Below are positions 16,852 to 25,383 of a stretch of DNA of 32,293 bases, piece after piece (position 1 is the first letter of the stretch; each line of letters opens with the position of its first letter). The notes under the pieces are model-generated. The model worked only from the letters and a program-made list of their open reading frames with translations, was not told the DNA's origin and made no database searches. The position numbers and the translations under genes are program-made. Location: the NCBI RefSeq assembly GCF_001870485.1, contig NZ_MDKE01000029.1, forward strand, positions 1 to 32,293, in the 5' to 3' direction. This stretch comes from Oceanisphaera psychrotolerans. Its GTDB lineage: Bacteria; Pseudomonadota; Gammaproteobacteria; Enterobacterales; Aeromonadaceae.

Positions 16852-17745
16852 TCAGCGAGTGGTTTCATGGTTATCTCGCGCCTCGCCCACCAGCTCCACC
16901 GCCTGCTCAATCAGCAAGCTGGCTGGCGCATTGATATAGGACACCGTAAATCGCAGCGGGCTGGGCTGCCAATCGGCATCCAGCAGCACCAGTCTGCCAC
17001 TGTCCAGTTGCTCGCCTATTACCTCTTTGGGGAGTGAAGCAATCCCGACCCCCTTTTCTACCAGCCGAACGCTGGCAGAGAGCGAGCTGGCGGAATAAAA
17101 ACAGACCGTCAGACCTTGCTGCTGCTTGAAGTGCCGGGAAATTTCATGGTAGGGAGCCGTATTACGGGCGTAGGTGATGAGTGGCCATTGGGCAAAATCT
17201 TCCTGCCGGGCTTCAGGCCCGTCAAGCAGGTCCCGGCTGGCGACCCAATAGAGCGGATACTCGCAAATGACCCGGTTAATCACCGATGGCTCTGAGATCG
17301 GCCCCATCAGCAACGCAATATCGACATTTCGAGCCAGCAACTCTTTACGCAGATTCACCGTGGCATCGACAATCAGCTCGACTTCCACATTCGGCAATTG
17401 CTGGTGAATCAGCTTGAGGTAGTCCGGCAGCCAGGTATGCACCAGGGTTTCGGACACCCCGATACGCAGTACCCCGGATAGTGCCTGGGCGGCATCCGCC
17501 TTGTATTGCAACTGCTCGGCATGGGCGAGGATTTTTTCCGCCAGCGGCAACAGCTCCCGCCCCTTTGCCGTTAGCGACACCATCCCCCCTTCCCGATAAA
17601 ACAGCGTGGTATTCAACGTCTGTTCCAGGTTGGCAATCCGTGTCGAGATCGCGGGTTGGGTAGTACACAGGTGCTCCGCCGCCTTACGAAAACTGGCCAG
17701 ATTTGCAATCCATACGAAGGTTTCCAACTGCTTCAGGTTCAGCAT
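16852..17745 (-). CDS. LysR-family regulator, probably of the 5-oxoprolinase operon
   Basis: A 297-residue LysR-type regulator. The start chosen is ATG 17745 (MLNLKQLETFVWIA), with GGAGAGG just upstream; the frame is open to 17856 but the extra residues are not helix-turn-helix-like. The DNA-binding domain contains SFRKAAEHLCTTQPAISTRI. The effector domain has LRIGVSETLVHTWLPDYL and ASLPKEVIG. It is divergent from the DUF1445-pxpABC operon with 171 bases between the start codons, including an AT-rich palindrome at 17811-17827. By position its ligand is probably a metabolite of that pathway such as 5-oxoproline or glutamate (inference). Confidence 0.9.
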   Translation of the reverse strand: MLNLKQLETFVWIANLASFRKAAEHLCTTQPAISTRIANLEQTLNTTLFYREGGMVSLTAKGRELLPLAEKILAHAEQLQYKADAAQALSGVLRIGVSETLVHTWLPDYLKLIHQQLPNVEVELIVDATVNLRKELLARNVDIALLMGPISEPSVINRVICEYPLYWVASRDLLDGPEARQEDFAQWPLITYARNTAPYHEISRHFKQQQGLTVCFYSASSLSASVRLVEKGVGIASLPKEVIGEQLDSGRLVLLDADWQPSPLRFTVSYINAPASLLIEQAVELVGEARDNHETTR

Positions 17746-17810
17746 ATCCACCTCTCCTTGTGTGGTAGATCCCGATATGAAACCAGAAAATACAGGATAA
17801 ACGACCACGA

Positions 17811-17827
17811 GATAAATTTTTTTTATC
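17811..17827. promoter_or_regulatory. LysR-box-like palindrome between LysR and the pxp operon
   Basis: GATAAA-N5-TTTATC includes the T-N11-A arrangement of LysR operators. It lies 66 bases upstream of the regulator's start and about 90 bases before the DUF1445 start, so it could control both directions. Confidence 0.5.
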
Positions 17828-17916
17828 GGATAACCAACAAAATCACGAATAGACATTATCTCAGGAAGTCGTATTGTTACCGATTATTAACTCGGAAATA
17901 GCCAAGGAGTGGTGTG

Positions 17917-18725
17917 ATGTTAACCTCAGGTGAACAGCCATCTGTTGCACAGCTTACCCTGTCTGCCCTTCGCGAAAAAATTCGCGCCAATGCCTATACC
18001 GGCTCCACCAGTGGGCTGCGCCCGGCTACCTGCAAGCCAACCTGGTCATACTGCCGGCCGACTGGGCCAATGACTTTCTGCTGTTCTGCCAGAAGAACCC
18101 GGTCGCCTGCCCGCTGCTCGGTGTGACCGAGCCGGGCAACCCCTTCCTGGCCGACATCGGGGCCGGCATCGATATCAGTCGCGATGTACCGGAATACCAG
18201 GTGTTCCATGACGGCAAATTCACCACTTCCGTGTCCGATCTGAGCGAACACTGGCGTGATGATCTGGTTATTTTCGTACTGGGCTGTTCGTTCTCGTTCG
18301 AAGAAGCACTCATCCAGTCTGGCCTGACCGTGCGTAACATCGAGCAAGGACGTAACGTGTCCATGTACGACACCGACATTGCCTGTCAGCCTGCCGGACG
18401 CTTTTCGGGCAACATGGTGGTCTCCATGCGCCCGTTCACGCCCAAAGATGCCATTCGCGCCATTCAGATCACCAGTCGTTACCCGAAAGCACACGGCGCT
18501 CCCGTGCACTTCGGCTTTCCGGATGCTATCGGGATCCGCGACATTCAGTCACCAGACTACGGTGAGGCCGTCGATATTCATGACGGTGAAGTACCGGTGT
18601 TCTGGGCCTGCGGTGTCACCCCGCAGAACGTCATCCGTCAGAGCAAGCCGCCAATCTGCATCACCCACGCGCCGGGCAAGATGCTCATTACCGACTTGCT
18701 GAACAATGCGCTGTCAGTGCTGTAA
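17917..18725 (+). pseudogene. DUF1445 / D-glutamate cyclase-like protein, frameshifted
   Basis: Family of putative hydro-lyases (YcsI) related to mammalian D-glutamate cyclase, which turns D-glutamate into 5-oxo-D-proline. ATG 17917 follows AAGGAG at 17904-17909. The first frame gives [19 protein letters not shown] and then leaves the family. From 18019 the next frame continues with [16 protein letters not shown] and reaches 18725 with the family's [27 protein letters not shown] and [11 protein letters not shown] segments. Adding one G at 18018 (GLAPGY) restores a 269-residue protein of normal length. The intact 3' frame alone, 18123-18725, lacks the first quarter. It is the first gene of the operon and 16 bases before pxpA. 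Missing-base artefact is more likely than decay because the rest is well conserved. Confidence 0.88.
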
Positions 18726-18741
18726 ACAGGGAGAATAGGGC

Positions 18742-19494
18742 ATGAAAATCAATTGTGATATGGGCGAAAGCTACGGTATCTGGAAAATGGGCAATGATGA
18801 ACAGGTCATGCCTTATCTGGACATGGCCAACATCGCGTGCGGCATGCATGCCTCCGATCCCACCGTGATGCTGAGCACAGTGCGCCTGGCAAAACAGCAT
18901 AAGGTGAGCATCGGTGCCCACCCGGGTTACGCCGACCTGCAAGGTTTTGGTCGCCGGAATATCGCCATGAGCAAGGATGAACTGACCGCCCTGTTCATCT
19001 ACCAGATTGGCGCGCTGGCGGCCATTTGCAAAAGCGAGTCTGTCCCGCTGGATTACGTGAAGCCGCACGGCGCACTGTACAACACCATGATGAAAGACGA
19101 TCAGGTCTTCGTGACCCTGCTTGAAGCACTGAAACGCGTTGACCCGACGCTGCCTCTGGTCGTGATGGCGGTGCCAAATCATGAAAAGTACCGGGCACTG
19201 GCCGCCGAACACGGCATCAGCCTGTGGTTCGAAGCCTTTGTTGACCGTGCCTATGATCGGGACGGCCGTTTGGTTCCACGTCATGTACCCGGTTCAAGCT
19301 ATCACGAGCTGGATAACATCCGTCGGCAAGCGCGCCAGATGATCGACGCAGGCACCGTCACCACCCTCGATGGTCAGACCATTTCCGTTCATGCCGACAC
19401 CCTGTGCATTCACGGCGATGGTCCACAAGCGCTGCCAACAGCAGCGCTGTTGCGTGAGCTGCTGCCAACCGGAGCTGCCGGAGGTCGTTCATGA
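18742..19494 (+). CDS. pxpA: 5-oxoprolinase subunit PxpA
   Basis: The LamB/YcsF-family subunit of the ATP-dependent prokaryotic 5-oxoprolinase, which opens 5-oxoproline (pyroglutamate) to L-glutamate together with PxpB and PxpC. The 250 residues match the family, with INCDMGESYG at the N-terminus, NIACGMHASDP near residue 30, SIGAHPGYADLQGFGRR near 55 and YVKPHGALYN near 100. These His/Asp-rich motifs line the active site. GGGAG precedes ATG 18742. The stop overlaps the pxpB start as ATGA (19491-19494), indicating coupled translation. Confidence 0.95.
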   Translation: MKINCDMGESYGIWKMGNDEQVMPYLDMANIACGMHASDPTVMLSTVRLAKQHKVSIGAHPGYADLQGFGRRNIAMSKDELTALFIYQIGALAAICKSESVPLDYVKPHGALYNTMMKDDQVFVTLLEALKRVDPTLPLVVMAVPNHEKYRALAAEHGISLWFEAFVDRAYDRDGRLVPRHVPGSSYHELDNIRRQARQMIDAGTVTTLDGQTISVHADTLCIHGDGPQALPTAALLRELLPTGAAGGRS

Positions 19495-20237
19495 CCATTA
19501 CCCCGGTCAATGAAAACACGGTGATGGTCTACTTTGCCGACCACACCAGTCCGGAAACAGCCGATAACATCGCGGCGGCCTGTCCCCAGTTAAGAGCGGA
19601 GCTCGGCCAGTATCTCATTGATATCGTGCCTTCCTACACCTCGATCCTGGTGACCTTCGATCTGGTTTCCATTGGCCTGCGGGATTTCAGTCGCCTGCTC
19701 AAACAGGTGCTGGCTCGTGCCGAACAGATGCAGCATCAGGCCGGTCAGAGTACGATGATTGAACTGCCGGTTTATTACGGGCCCGAAGTCGCACTGGATG
19801 CACAAGCAATCAGCCGTCATACCGGCCTGGATTTCGAGCAGATAATCGAGATCCATGCCAGCACGGTTTACCGCGTTTATGCCATCGGCTTTGCGCCGGG
19901 TTTTGCCTATCTTGGCAACACCGATGCGCGCATTCACATTCCACGCAAACAGACACCAAGAGCCAAGGTGCCCAAAGGCAGCCTGGCGCTGGCAGATCAG
20001 CAAACCGCCATCTATCCCAAAGCCTCACCCGGTGGCTGGCAGATCATCGGTCGTACGCCGATGGAGCTGATCGACTTCGAACGCGACAACCTGACCATGT
20101 TCGAGATGGGGGCCCGGGTAACATTCAACCCCATTACCCGAGCCGAATTTTTAGCACTGGGTGGTGTCATTGAAGCCGATGAGTACGCCCGCGTATCCGA
20201 CGCGGCGGCTCCGCGCTCACCACGGGAGCCTGCATGA
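19491..20237 (+). CDS. pxpB: 5-oxoprolinase subunit PxpB
   Basis: KipI-family subunit of the 5-oxoprolinase; 248 residues. Recognisable segments are IVPSYTSILVTFD, ELPVYYGPEVALD, the strongly conserved YAIGFAPGFAYLGNTD near residue 125, and PKASPGGWQIIGRTP near 175, which together form the cyclophilin-like carboxylase domain shared with urea amidolyase. It pairs with PxpC. In Bacillus the same protein was first described as the KinA inhibitor KipI, but the pxpABC context here argues for the metabolic role. The stop overlaps ATG 20234 (ATGA), the natural start of pxpC. Confidence 0.94.
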   Translation: MTITPVNENTVMVYFADHTSPETADNIAAACPQLRAELGQYLIDIVPSYTSILVTFDLVSIGLRDFSRLLKQVLARAEQMQHQAGQSTMIELPVYYGPEVALDAQAISRHTGLDFEQIIEIHASTVYRVYAIGFAPGFAYLGNTDARIHIPRKQTPRAKVPKGSLALADQQTAIYPKASPGGWQIIGRTPMELIDFERDNLTMFEMGARVTFNPITRAEFLALGGVIEADEYARVSDAAAPRSPREPA

Positions 20238-21210
20238 CATTACGTATTTTACGCCCGGCCCACTGAGCCTGATACAGGATTTGGGTCGTCATGGTCATCA
20301 GCATATTGGTGTCAGCCCGGGCGGCCCGATGGATGAACACGCCTTTTTATGGGCAAACCGGTTGCTGGACAACCCGCTCAATGCCCCGCAGATTGAAATT
20401 ACGATGGGACAGTTCAGCTGTCAGTTTCAGGCCGATACCACCATCGCTTTGACCGGGGCAGACATGAGTGCGACCGTGAATGGCCAGCCGGTTGCCGTGT
20501 GGCAAAGCCTGCACATCCGCGCCGGAGACCAACTGTCACTCAGCGGTGCCCGTCGCGGCATCCGCACTTATCTGGCCGTCAAGGACGGGTTCAGGGTCAC
20601 GGGTATACTCAACAGCTGTGCCACCGTTATGCGCGATGGCCTGGGTGGCGCAGACCGCCGGGGCGGCAAGCTGGCGGCGCAGGATCTGCTGGAGTACAAG
20701 GTCACCTCGCCCATCCCCACACGTCAGGTGCCGCAGCAGTTCATCCCCGAATACGGTCAGGACATCAGCCTGAACGTGATCCCGGGCTATCAGTATGACC
20801 GGTTCGACAAAGCAGAGCGCGAGCGCTTTTTCAGCGCTGAATATACCGTGACGCCGCAAATGGACCGCATGGGTTATCGCCTGTCCGGCACGGCGATTCA
20901 TTGCCAGACCACCAGCCTTGTTTCGGAAGGCATCGCCCTTGGCGCTATCCAGATCCCGGCGGATGGTCAGCCCATCATCCTGATGCGGGATCGCCAGACC
21001 ATCGGCGGTTATCCGAAAATCGGCTGCGTGACCGCACGGGATCTGAGCACCCTTGCTCAATGCCAGCCTGGAGCCAAAGTGCGCTTTATCGAAAAAGACC
21101 TCTATCAGGCAGAAGCCGAACGAGTGATCGAACACCATTTTTTCCAGGGATACGTAGGAAAAAAACATGCCGAGCAGATCCTGAACCAACTCACAGGCCC
21201 GGCCGAGTAA
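20234..21210 (+). CDS. pxpC: 5-oxoprolinase subunit PxpC, 5' frameshift
   Basis: KipA-family subunit; biotin-independent carboxyltransferase-like fold. The ATGA overlap with pxpB sets the start at 20234, giving MTLRILRP and then a stop at 20264-20266. The next frame continues exactly where the family expects, GPLSLIQDLGRHGHQHIGVSP, to 21210. One extra G in CCCGGCCC (20254-20261) joins them into a 325-residue protein whose N-terminus aligns with E. coli YbgK (MLKIIRAG...QDGGRHG, from memory). The alternative GTG at 20161 in the downstream frame would need 24 residues read from inside pxpB and has no ribosome site. Later family segments are intact, for example SPGGPMDEHAF, RTYLAVKDGF and TIGGYPKIGCV. 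Confidence 0.88.
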
Positions 21211-21333
21211 TGCCGGGCCAAAAACGAACACCCCATGGCCCTCCAGGAATCATCCCGAGAGCAACATGACCGCATATCAACAAACAGCGTACGGCCCAGA
21301 GGATAAGGGCTGTTCACATACAGGAGTAGCAAC

Positions 21334-22578
21334 ATGTCAGCAGAAAAAGTGATTTCACCGGCGAGCGGACTCTCGGCGTCGGCATCGTCCGCCCCCCGCA
21401 CCGGATTCAACTGGTCGCTCATTATGGGCGCCGCCTTCCTGATGGCAACCTCCGCCGTCGGGCCCGGCTTTCTGACCCAGACCACCGTCTTTACCCAGAC
21501 CCTTGGCGCCAGTTTTGCCTTCGTTATCCTGGTGTCTATCCTGCTGGATATCGGCGCCCAGCTGAACATCTGGCGAGTGATAGTAGTGGCGAAAAAACGC
21601 GCGCAAGACATTGCGAATGAACTGCTGCCGGGGCTGGGGATTGCCATTGCCGGTGCCGTCGCCCTGGGTGGCCTGGCGTTCAATATCGGTAACGTCGGTG
21701 GTGCCGGTATGGGCATGAACGTACTGTTCCCTTCCCTGTCACCGGTGGTCGGCGCCGCGATCAGTGCGATTATCGCGGTGACCCTCTTCCTGCTGAAAGA
21801 CGCCGGCAAGATCATGGACCGCTTCACCATTGTCATGGGTGGCGCGCTGATCGCCATGACCCTGTACGTGCTGTTTTCAACCGAACCCCCGGTGGGTGAA
21901 GCGCTGTACCGTGCCGTGTGGCCCGAACAGGTGGATGTCATCGCCATTATCACCCTGGTGGGCGGCACCGTTGGCGGCTATATCACCTTTGCCGGCGCCC
22001 ACCGTCTGATTGATGCCGGCGTGACCGGTCAGGAAGCGTTGCCGCAGGTGAACCGTGGCTCGATTTCGGCGATCAGCCTGGCGTCTCTGGTTCGGGTAAT
22101 CCTGTTTCTGGCGGCCCTTGGCGTCATCAGCCAGGGCGTAACCCTGGATCCAGCCAATCCGCCTGCGTCCATGTTCCAGCACGCAGCGGGCAATGTCGGC
22201 TATAAACTCTTTGGCCTGGTACTGTGGGCTGCGGCCATCACCTCGGTGATCGGGGCGGCTTATACCTCGGTGTCATTTCTTAAGACATTGCACCCTTTCA
22301 TTGAAAAACATTCCCGCGCCTTCATCATCGGCTTCATCGTCACCTCGACCGCCATCTTCTGTTTTGTCGGAAAACCCATTGCGCTACTGATTATTGCCGG
22401 CGCGATTAACGGTTTCATTCTGCCTGTTACCCTCGGCATCATGCTGGTGGCCGCGACAAGAAAATCCATCATCGGTGACTACAAACACCCCGTCTGGATG
22501 TCACTGTTTGGCTGGCTGATCACCATCATGATGGCGGCGATGAGCCTCTATACCCTGTACAACATGCTGTTCGGCTAA
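21334..22578 (+). CDS. NRAMP-related transporter (YcsG-like) lacking metal-site motifs
   Basis: A 414-residue membrane protein with about eleven helices and weak but clear NRAMP architecture. In the first helix the NRAMP metal motif DPGN is missing: after GPGFL (43-47) the sequence is TQTT. In the sixth helix the MPH motif is replaced by AGAH (220-223). A protein without these ligands is unlikely to carry Mn2+ or Fe2+. Bacillus ycsG, next to ycsF (pxpA) and kipI/kipA, is the same arrangement. By context it probably imports 5-oxoproline or a related organic acid (inference). ATG 21334 follows AGGAG; a 123-base gap separates it from pxpC, and a strong terminator follows. Confidence 0.85.
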   Translation: MSAEKVISPASGLSASASSAPRTGFNWSLIMGAAFLMATSAVGPGFLTQTTVFTQTLGASFAFVILVSILLDIGAQLNIWRVIVVAKKRAQDIANELLPGLGIAIAGAVALGGLAFNIGNVGGAGMGMNVLFPSLSPVVGAAISAIIAVTLFLLKDAGKIMDRFTIVMGGALIAMTLYVLFSTEPPVGEALYRAVWPEQVDVIAIITLVGGTVGGYITFAGAHRLIDAGVTGQEALPQVNRGSISAISLASLVRVILFLAALGVISQGVTLDPANPPASMFQHAAGNVGYKLFGLVLWAAAITSVIGAAYTSVSFLKTLHPFIEKHSRAFIIGFIVTSTAIFCFVGKPIALLIIAGAINGFILPVTLGIMLVAATRKSIIGDYKHPVWMSLFGWLITIMMAAMSLYTLYNMLFG

Positions 22579-22609
22579 CCGACGCGAGCGGCGTTGAACA
22601 AGCCGGATC

Positions 22610-22645
22610 AAAGGCCCAGGGCATCATGGCCCGGGGCCTTTTTTT
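22610..22645 (+). terminator. Rho-independent terminator of the pxp operon
   Basis: AAAGGCCC (22610-22617) pairs with GGGCCTTT (22634-22641), with an inner GGGC/GCCC stem, and the T-run covers 22639-22645. It lies 31 bases after the transporter's stop codon and next to the convergent dehydrogenase gene, which it may also insulate. Confidence 0.9.
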
Positions 22646-22648
22646 GGT

Positions 22649-23791
22649 TTATCTCAAGGGCGGTGGGATCAGAACAAAATTGCCGACGTGTTTCTTTTCA
22701 AGAAACGCCCGTTGCGCCTCCGCAATCTGCTCGAGGGGAAAGGTCTTCGCCACCAGCGGGCGCAACTCGCCGCGTTCGATGTAGGAAATCAGGTTCGGGA
22801 ACACCGGCTCGTCCCAGGCGGTACTGCCGAACAGAGTCAGATCCTTCAGGTACAGGGTCCGCATGTCCAGGGTGACCAGGGGCCCGCCGATGGCGCCGGA
22901 GCTGACGTATCGCCCGCCCCGTTTCAGGGCCTTGAGGTGATCGCCGAAGGCCGGCCCCGCCACGTTGTCTATGACCACATCCACCGCGTTCTCGCCGAGA
23001 CAATCGACGACGTTGTCATCACGGTCGAGCACGCGATCCGCGCCAAGGGCAAGCACCTGTTCCCGTTTCGCCCTGCCTGCAATGGCGGTCACAGTAGCGC
23101 CCCGCCGTTTTGCCAGTTGCACCACGGCCGAGCCGACCCCGCCGGACGCACCCGCCACCAGCACATGTTCTCCCTTGCTCACCTTGCTGCGATGCACCAT
23201 GTTTTCTGCCGTACCGTAGGCACAGGGAATGGTGGCCAGCTCCGCATCGCTCCAGTCGCAGTCGACGGCAAACACCTCGCCGGCGGGCACCTTGACGAAC
23301 TGGGCAAAAGCACCATCGAAATCGGAACCCATCCAGATGTTATCCATCGAGGTAAAGTCCGACCGGCGCATGCAGGCCCGCACCAGCACCCGTGAACCGA
23401 TGGTGCTCTCATCCCCGCCGGGGGCAACGGCAACAATACGGCCGCAACAGTCGGTGCCCTGAATGAAGGGAAAAGGGGTGCTCTCATTCCAGCCGCCGTC
23501 GGCCTTTTCGGTAGTCAGCTGTTCCTCGACCGTGGCCGCGTCTTCCGTTCCGGTGGTGACCGAAGATGAGTACCAGCCAACCCGGGTATTGATTTCGGTG
23601 TTGTTGACCCCGGCGGCGAGCACCTGCAGCAGCACCTCGCCCGGCTCAAGCTCGGGCAGACGTACCTCGCGACACTGGAGCTGGTGGTAGCCGCCATTGC
23701 CGGCGGTGACCACCGCCTGCATCGTTTTCTGGCCCGCCACCGGGTCGAAGCGGTCCTGTTTTGGGCCCGCATCCCATGTACTTTTCCTCAC
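22649..23791 (-). CDS. Zinc-type alcohol dehydrogenase / quinone oxidoreductase family protein
   Basis: An MDR-superfamily NAD(P)H oxidoreductase, 380 residues from GTG 23791. That GTG has AAGGAG (23797-23802) five bases upstream; the frame is open to 23842 but upstream Met codons lack ribosome sites. The GroES-like domain starts at MQAVVTAGNGG and has PGEVLLQVLAAGVNNTEINTR. The Rossmann motif VLVAGASGGVGSAVVQLAK near residue 230 matches the AxxGxxG NADPH type, and the C-terminus has the usual FLEKKHVGNFVL. The catalytic-zinc cysteine position has TEIN, and no four-Cys structural zinc lobe is seen, so it is probably a zinc-independent quinone or enone reductase. Substrate unknown. Confidence 0.85.
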   Translation of the reverse strand: MRKSTWDAGPKQDRFDPVAGQKTMQAVVTAGNGGYHQLQCREVRLPELEPGEVLLQVLAAGVNNTEINTRVGWYSSSVTTGTEDAATVEEQLTTEKADGGWNESTPFPFIQGTDCCGRIVAVAPGGDESTIGSRVLVRACMRRSDFTSMDNIWMGSDFDGAFAQFVKVPAGEVFAVDCDWSDAELATIPCAYGTAENMVHRSKVSKGEHVLVAGASGGVGSAVVQLAKRRGATVTAIAGRAKREQVLALGADRVLDRDDNVVDCLGENAVDVVIDNVAGPAFGDHLKALKRGGRYVSSGAIGGPLVTLDMRTLYLKDLTLFGSTAWDEPVFPNLISYIERGELRPLVAKTFPLEQIAEAQRAFLEKKHVGNFVLIPPPLR

Positions 23792-23954
23792 CTGGTCTCC
23801 TTCTGTATCCATCTCCACCAACGTGCCCGGCGCCGAAGGCACATCATTAATCGGTCTGGCACGCCGTTAACACCGCGCCTGGCGGTAAAGCGGGCTGAAC
23901 ACGACTGACGATAATTCGGCCCAAACCACGAAGGATAACGCCCTTAACCTACAT

Positions 23955-24832
23955 TTAAGCCGCGGCCACCCGCGCCGCTCTGCGGCTGTGCATCAGGGTA
24001 TAGCCGCCGCTCAGCACGATAAGCAGGCTGCCCGACAGGGTGATGGCATCCGGCTGCTCACCAAAGACAAACACCCCGAACAACAGTGCAAACAGCAACC
24101 GGGTATAACGAAAGGGCGAGACGACCGACACATCGCCGGTACGCATGGCAATCGTTAACGCGTTATAGGCAATCACGCCAAAGAAGATGGCGCCGGCAAT
24201 TTGTGCGCCGGCAAGCCAGTCAAGCTGCACGCCGCCACCACTGTAAAGCAGCATCGCCAGTCCGGTGGGGATCAACACAAAAAAACCGTACACGCCCAGC
24301 TGCATGTTGGATAACACCCTGGGCGCGGCTCGGGTGGCCAGATCGCGCCCGGCAAAGCCCAGAGTGGCAATAACGGCAAACAACGAGGTGACTTCAAAGG
24401 TATCCAGCCCGGGGCGAATAATCATGAGCACCCCGGCAAAGCCCACGGCCACCGCCAGCCAGCGCTTGAGCCCAACACGCTCGCCAAAGAAGAAAGCGGC
24501 ACCGATTATCGTGATGAGAGGCGTCGCCTGCAGAATGGCCGACGCACTCGACAAGGCCGTCAGGGTAATGGCCAGGGCAAACGTCAGCCGTGCAATCACT
24601 TCACAACCGGCGCGAATGAGCAAGGGGCGTGAAAACAGCGCAGGATGCAGAATCGCTTCTCCCCTTCTCCGGGTCAGCACCATGAAGACCAGCATGCCCC
24701 CCAGACCAAACAGCGCCAGTACCAGGCCAATGGCCACCGTCTCTGCCGCCGCCTTGACCAGCATGTCTTCAATGGCAAAGGCGCCATGGCCAGCACCATG
24801 AACACACTGCCTCTAGAATTGTCCGATGACAT
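23955..24832 (-). CDS. DMT-superfamily (EamA) permease, 5' frameshift
   Basis: A ten-helix inner-membrane permease of the drug/metabolite exporter type with two EamA repeats. The continuous frame opens at 24764 (MLVKAAAETVAIGL), which would remove most of helix 1. ATG 24832, with GAGG upstream, encodes MSSDNSRGSVFMVLAMA and then goes out of frame. Adding one G to GGCGCC at 24780-24785 gives VLAMAAFAIEDMLVKAA and a 292-residue protein of normal length. The second repeat contains SPFRYTRLLFALLFGVFVFGEQP, typical of the family. The substrate is unknown. It is flanked by same-strand genes, but gaps near 100 bases on each side make an operon uncertain. Confidence 0.87.
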
Positions 24833-24930
24833 CTGCACCCCTCATTGACTTGCCCGCGCTGCTCTACTGAATCCGGCCTCAACAATAACAGCCAAACCAC
24901 CATGACGGCCAGCTCATCAGGCGCGCCAGG

Positions 24931-25284
24931 TCAAGGGGGGTCGTTCTTGTCCGGTTGCCAGGGCCATCGTCCTTCGACTTCAAGATGAAGCGTCAGGCCA
25001 AGAAAGGTACGTATCAGGATGATCATGCCCAGCACGGCCACATTCTCCAAGGTGTCCGCCACAATGACAGTGCGGATAATGTCACCGGCAATCAGAAACT
25101 CCAGACCCAGAATAATGGATCGCCCCAGTTGCCTGCGGTAGGTGCGGTAGGCAATGCCCTCGGGCAGTTGCCGAAACGAACGGACAAACACAAAAGAGGA
25201 AAGCATCGATCCGACCACCACCACCAGCACCCCGACCGCCTCGATGGCGTATCCCGCAATGGATATGACGTCGCTAAATTCCAT
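24931..25284 (-). CDS. DUF1622-family membrane protein
   Basis: A 117-residue integral membrane protein from ATG 25284 (MEFSDVISIAGYAIEAVGV); the frame extends upstream to 25356 without family-like sequence. Three helices are visible: AIEAVGVLVVVVGSMLSSFVFV, ILGLEFLIAGDIIRTVIV, and VAVLGMIILIRTFLGLTLHLEVEG. The strongly conserved GLEFLIAGDIIRT and IRTFLGLTLHLE blocks identify DUF1622. No function is assigned to the family. Confidence 0.85.
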   Translation of the reverse strand: MEFSDVISIAGYAIEAVGVLVVVVGSMLSSFVFVRSFRQLPEGIAYRTYRRQLGRSIILGLEFLIAGDIIRTVIVADTLENVAVLGMIILIRTFLGLTLHLEVEGRWPWQPDKNDPP

Positions 25285-25383
25285 AATGTCAGCCTGTAAA
25301 TGTTGCCGAGCCGGGATCCGCCCAACACCGAATGGAACGGCGCCGGACATGAGCATATGCCCACGTTAACGATGGGTCAGTCT

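Noticed and set aside
20161-20233. Upstream GTG start for pxpC
   Set aside because: The added residues are a shifted reading of pxpB; the ATGA overlap and the family N-terminus point to 20234 with a frame break.
24265-24801. 178-codon plus-strand frame opposite the DMT permease
   Set aside because: Antisense shadow with no signals.
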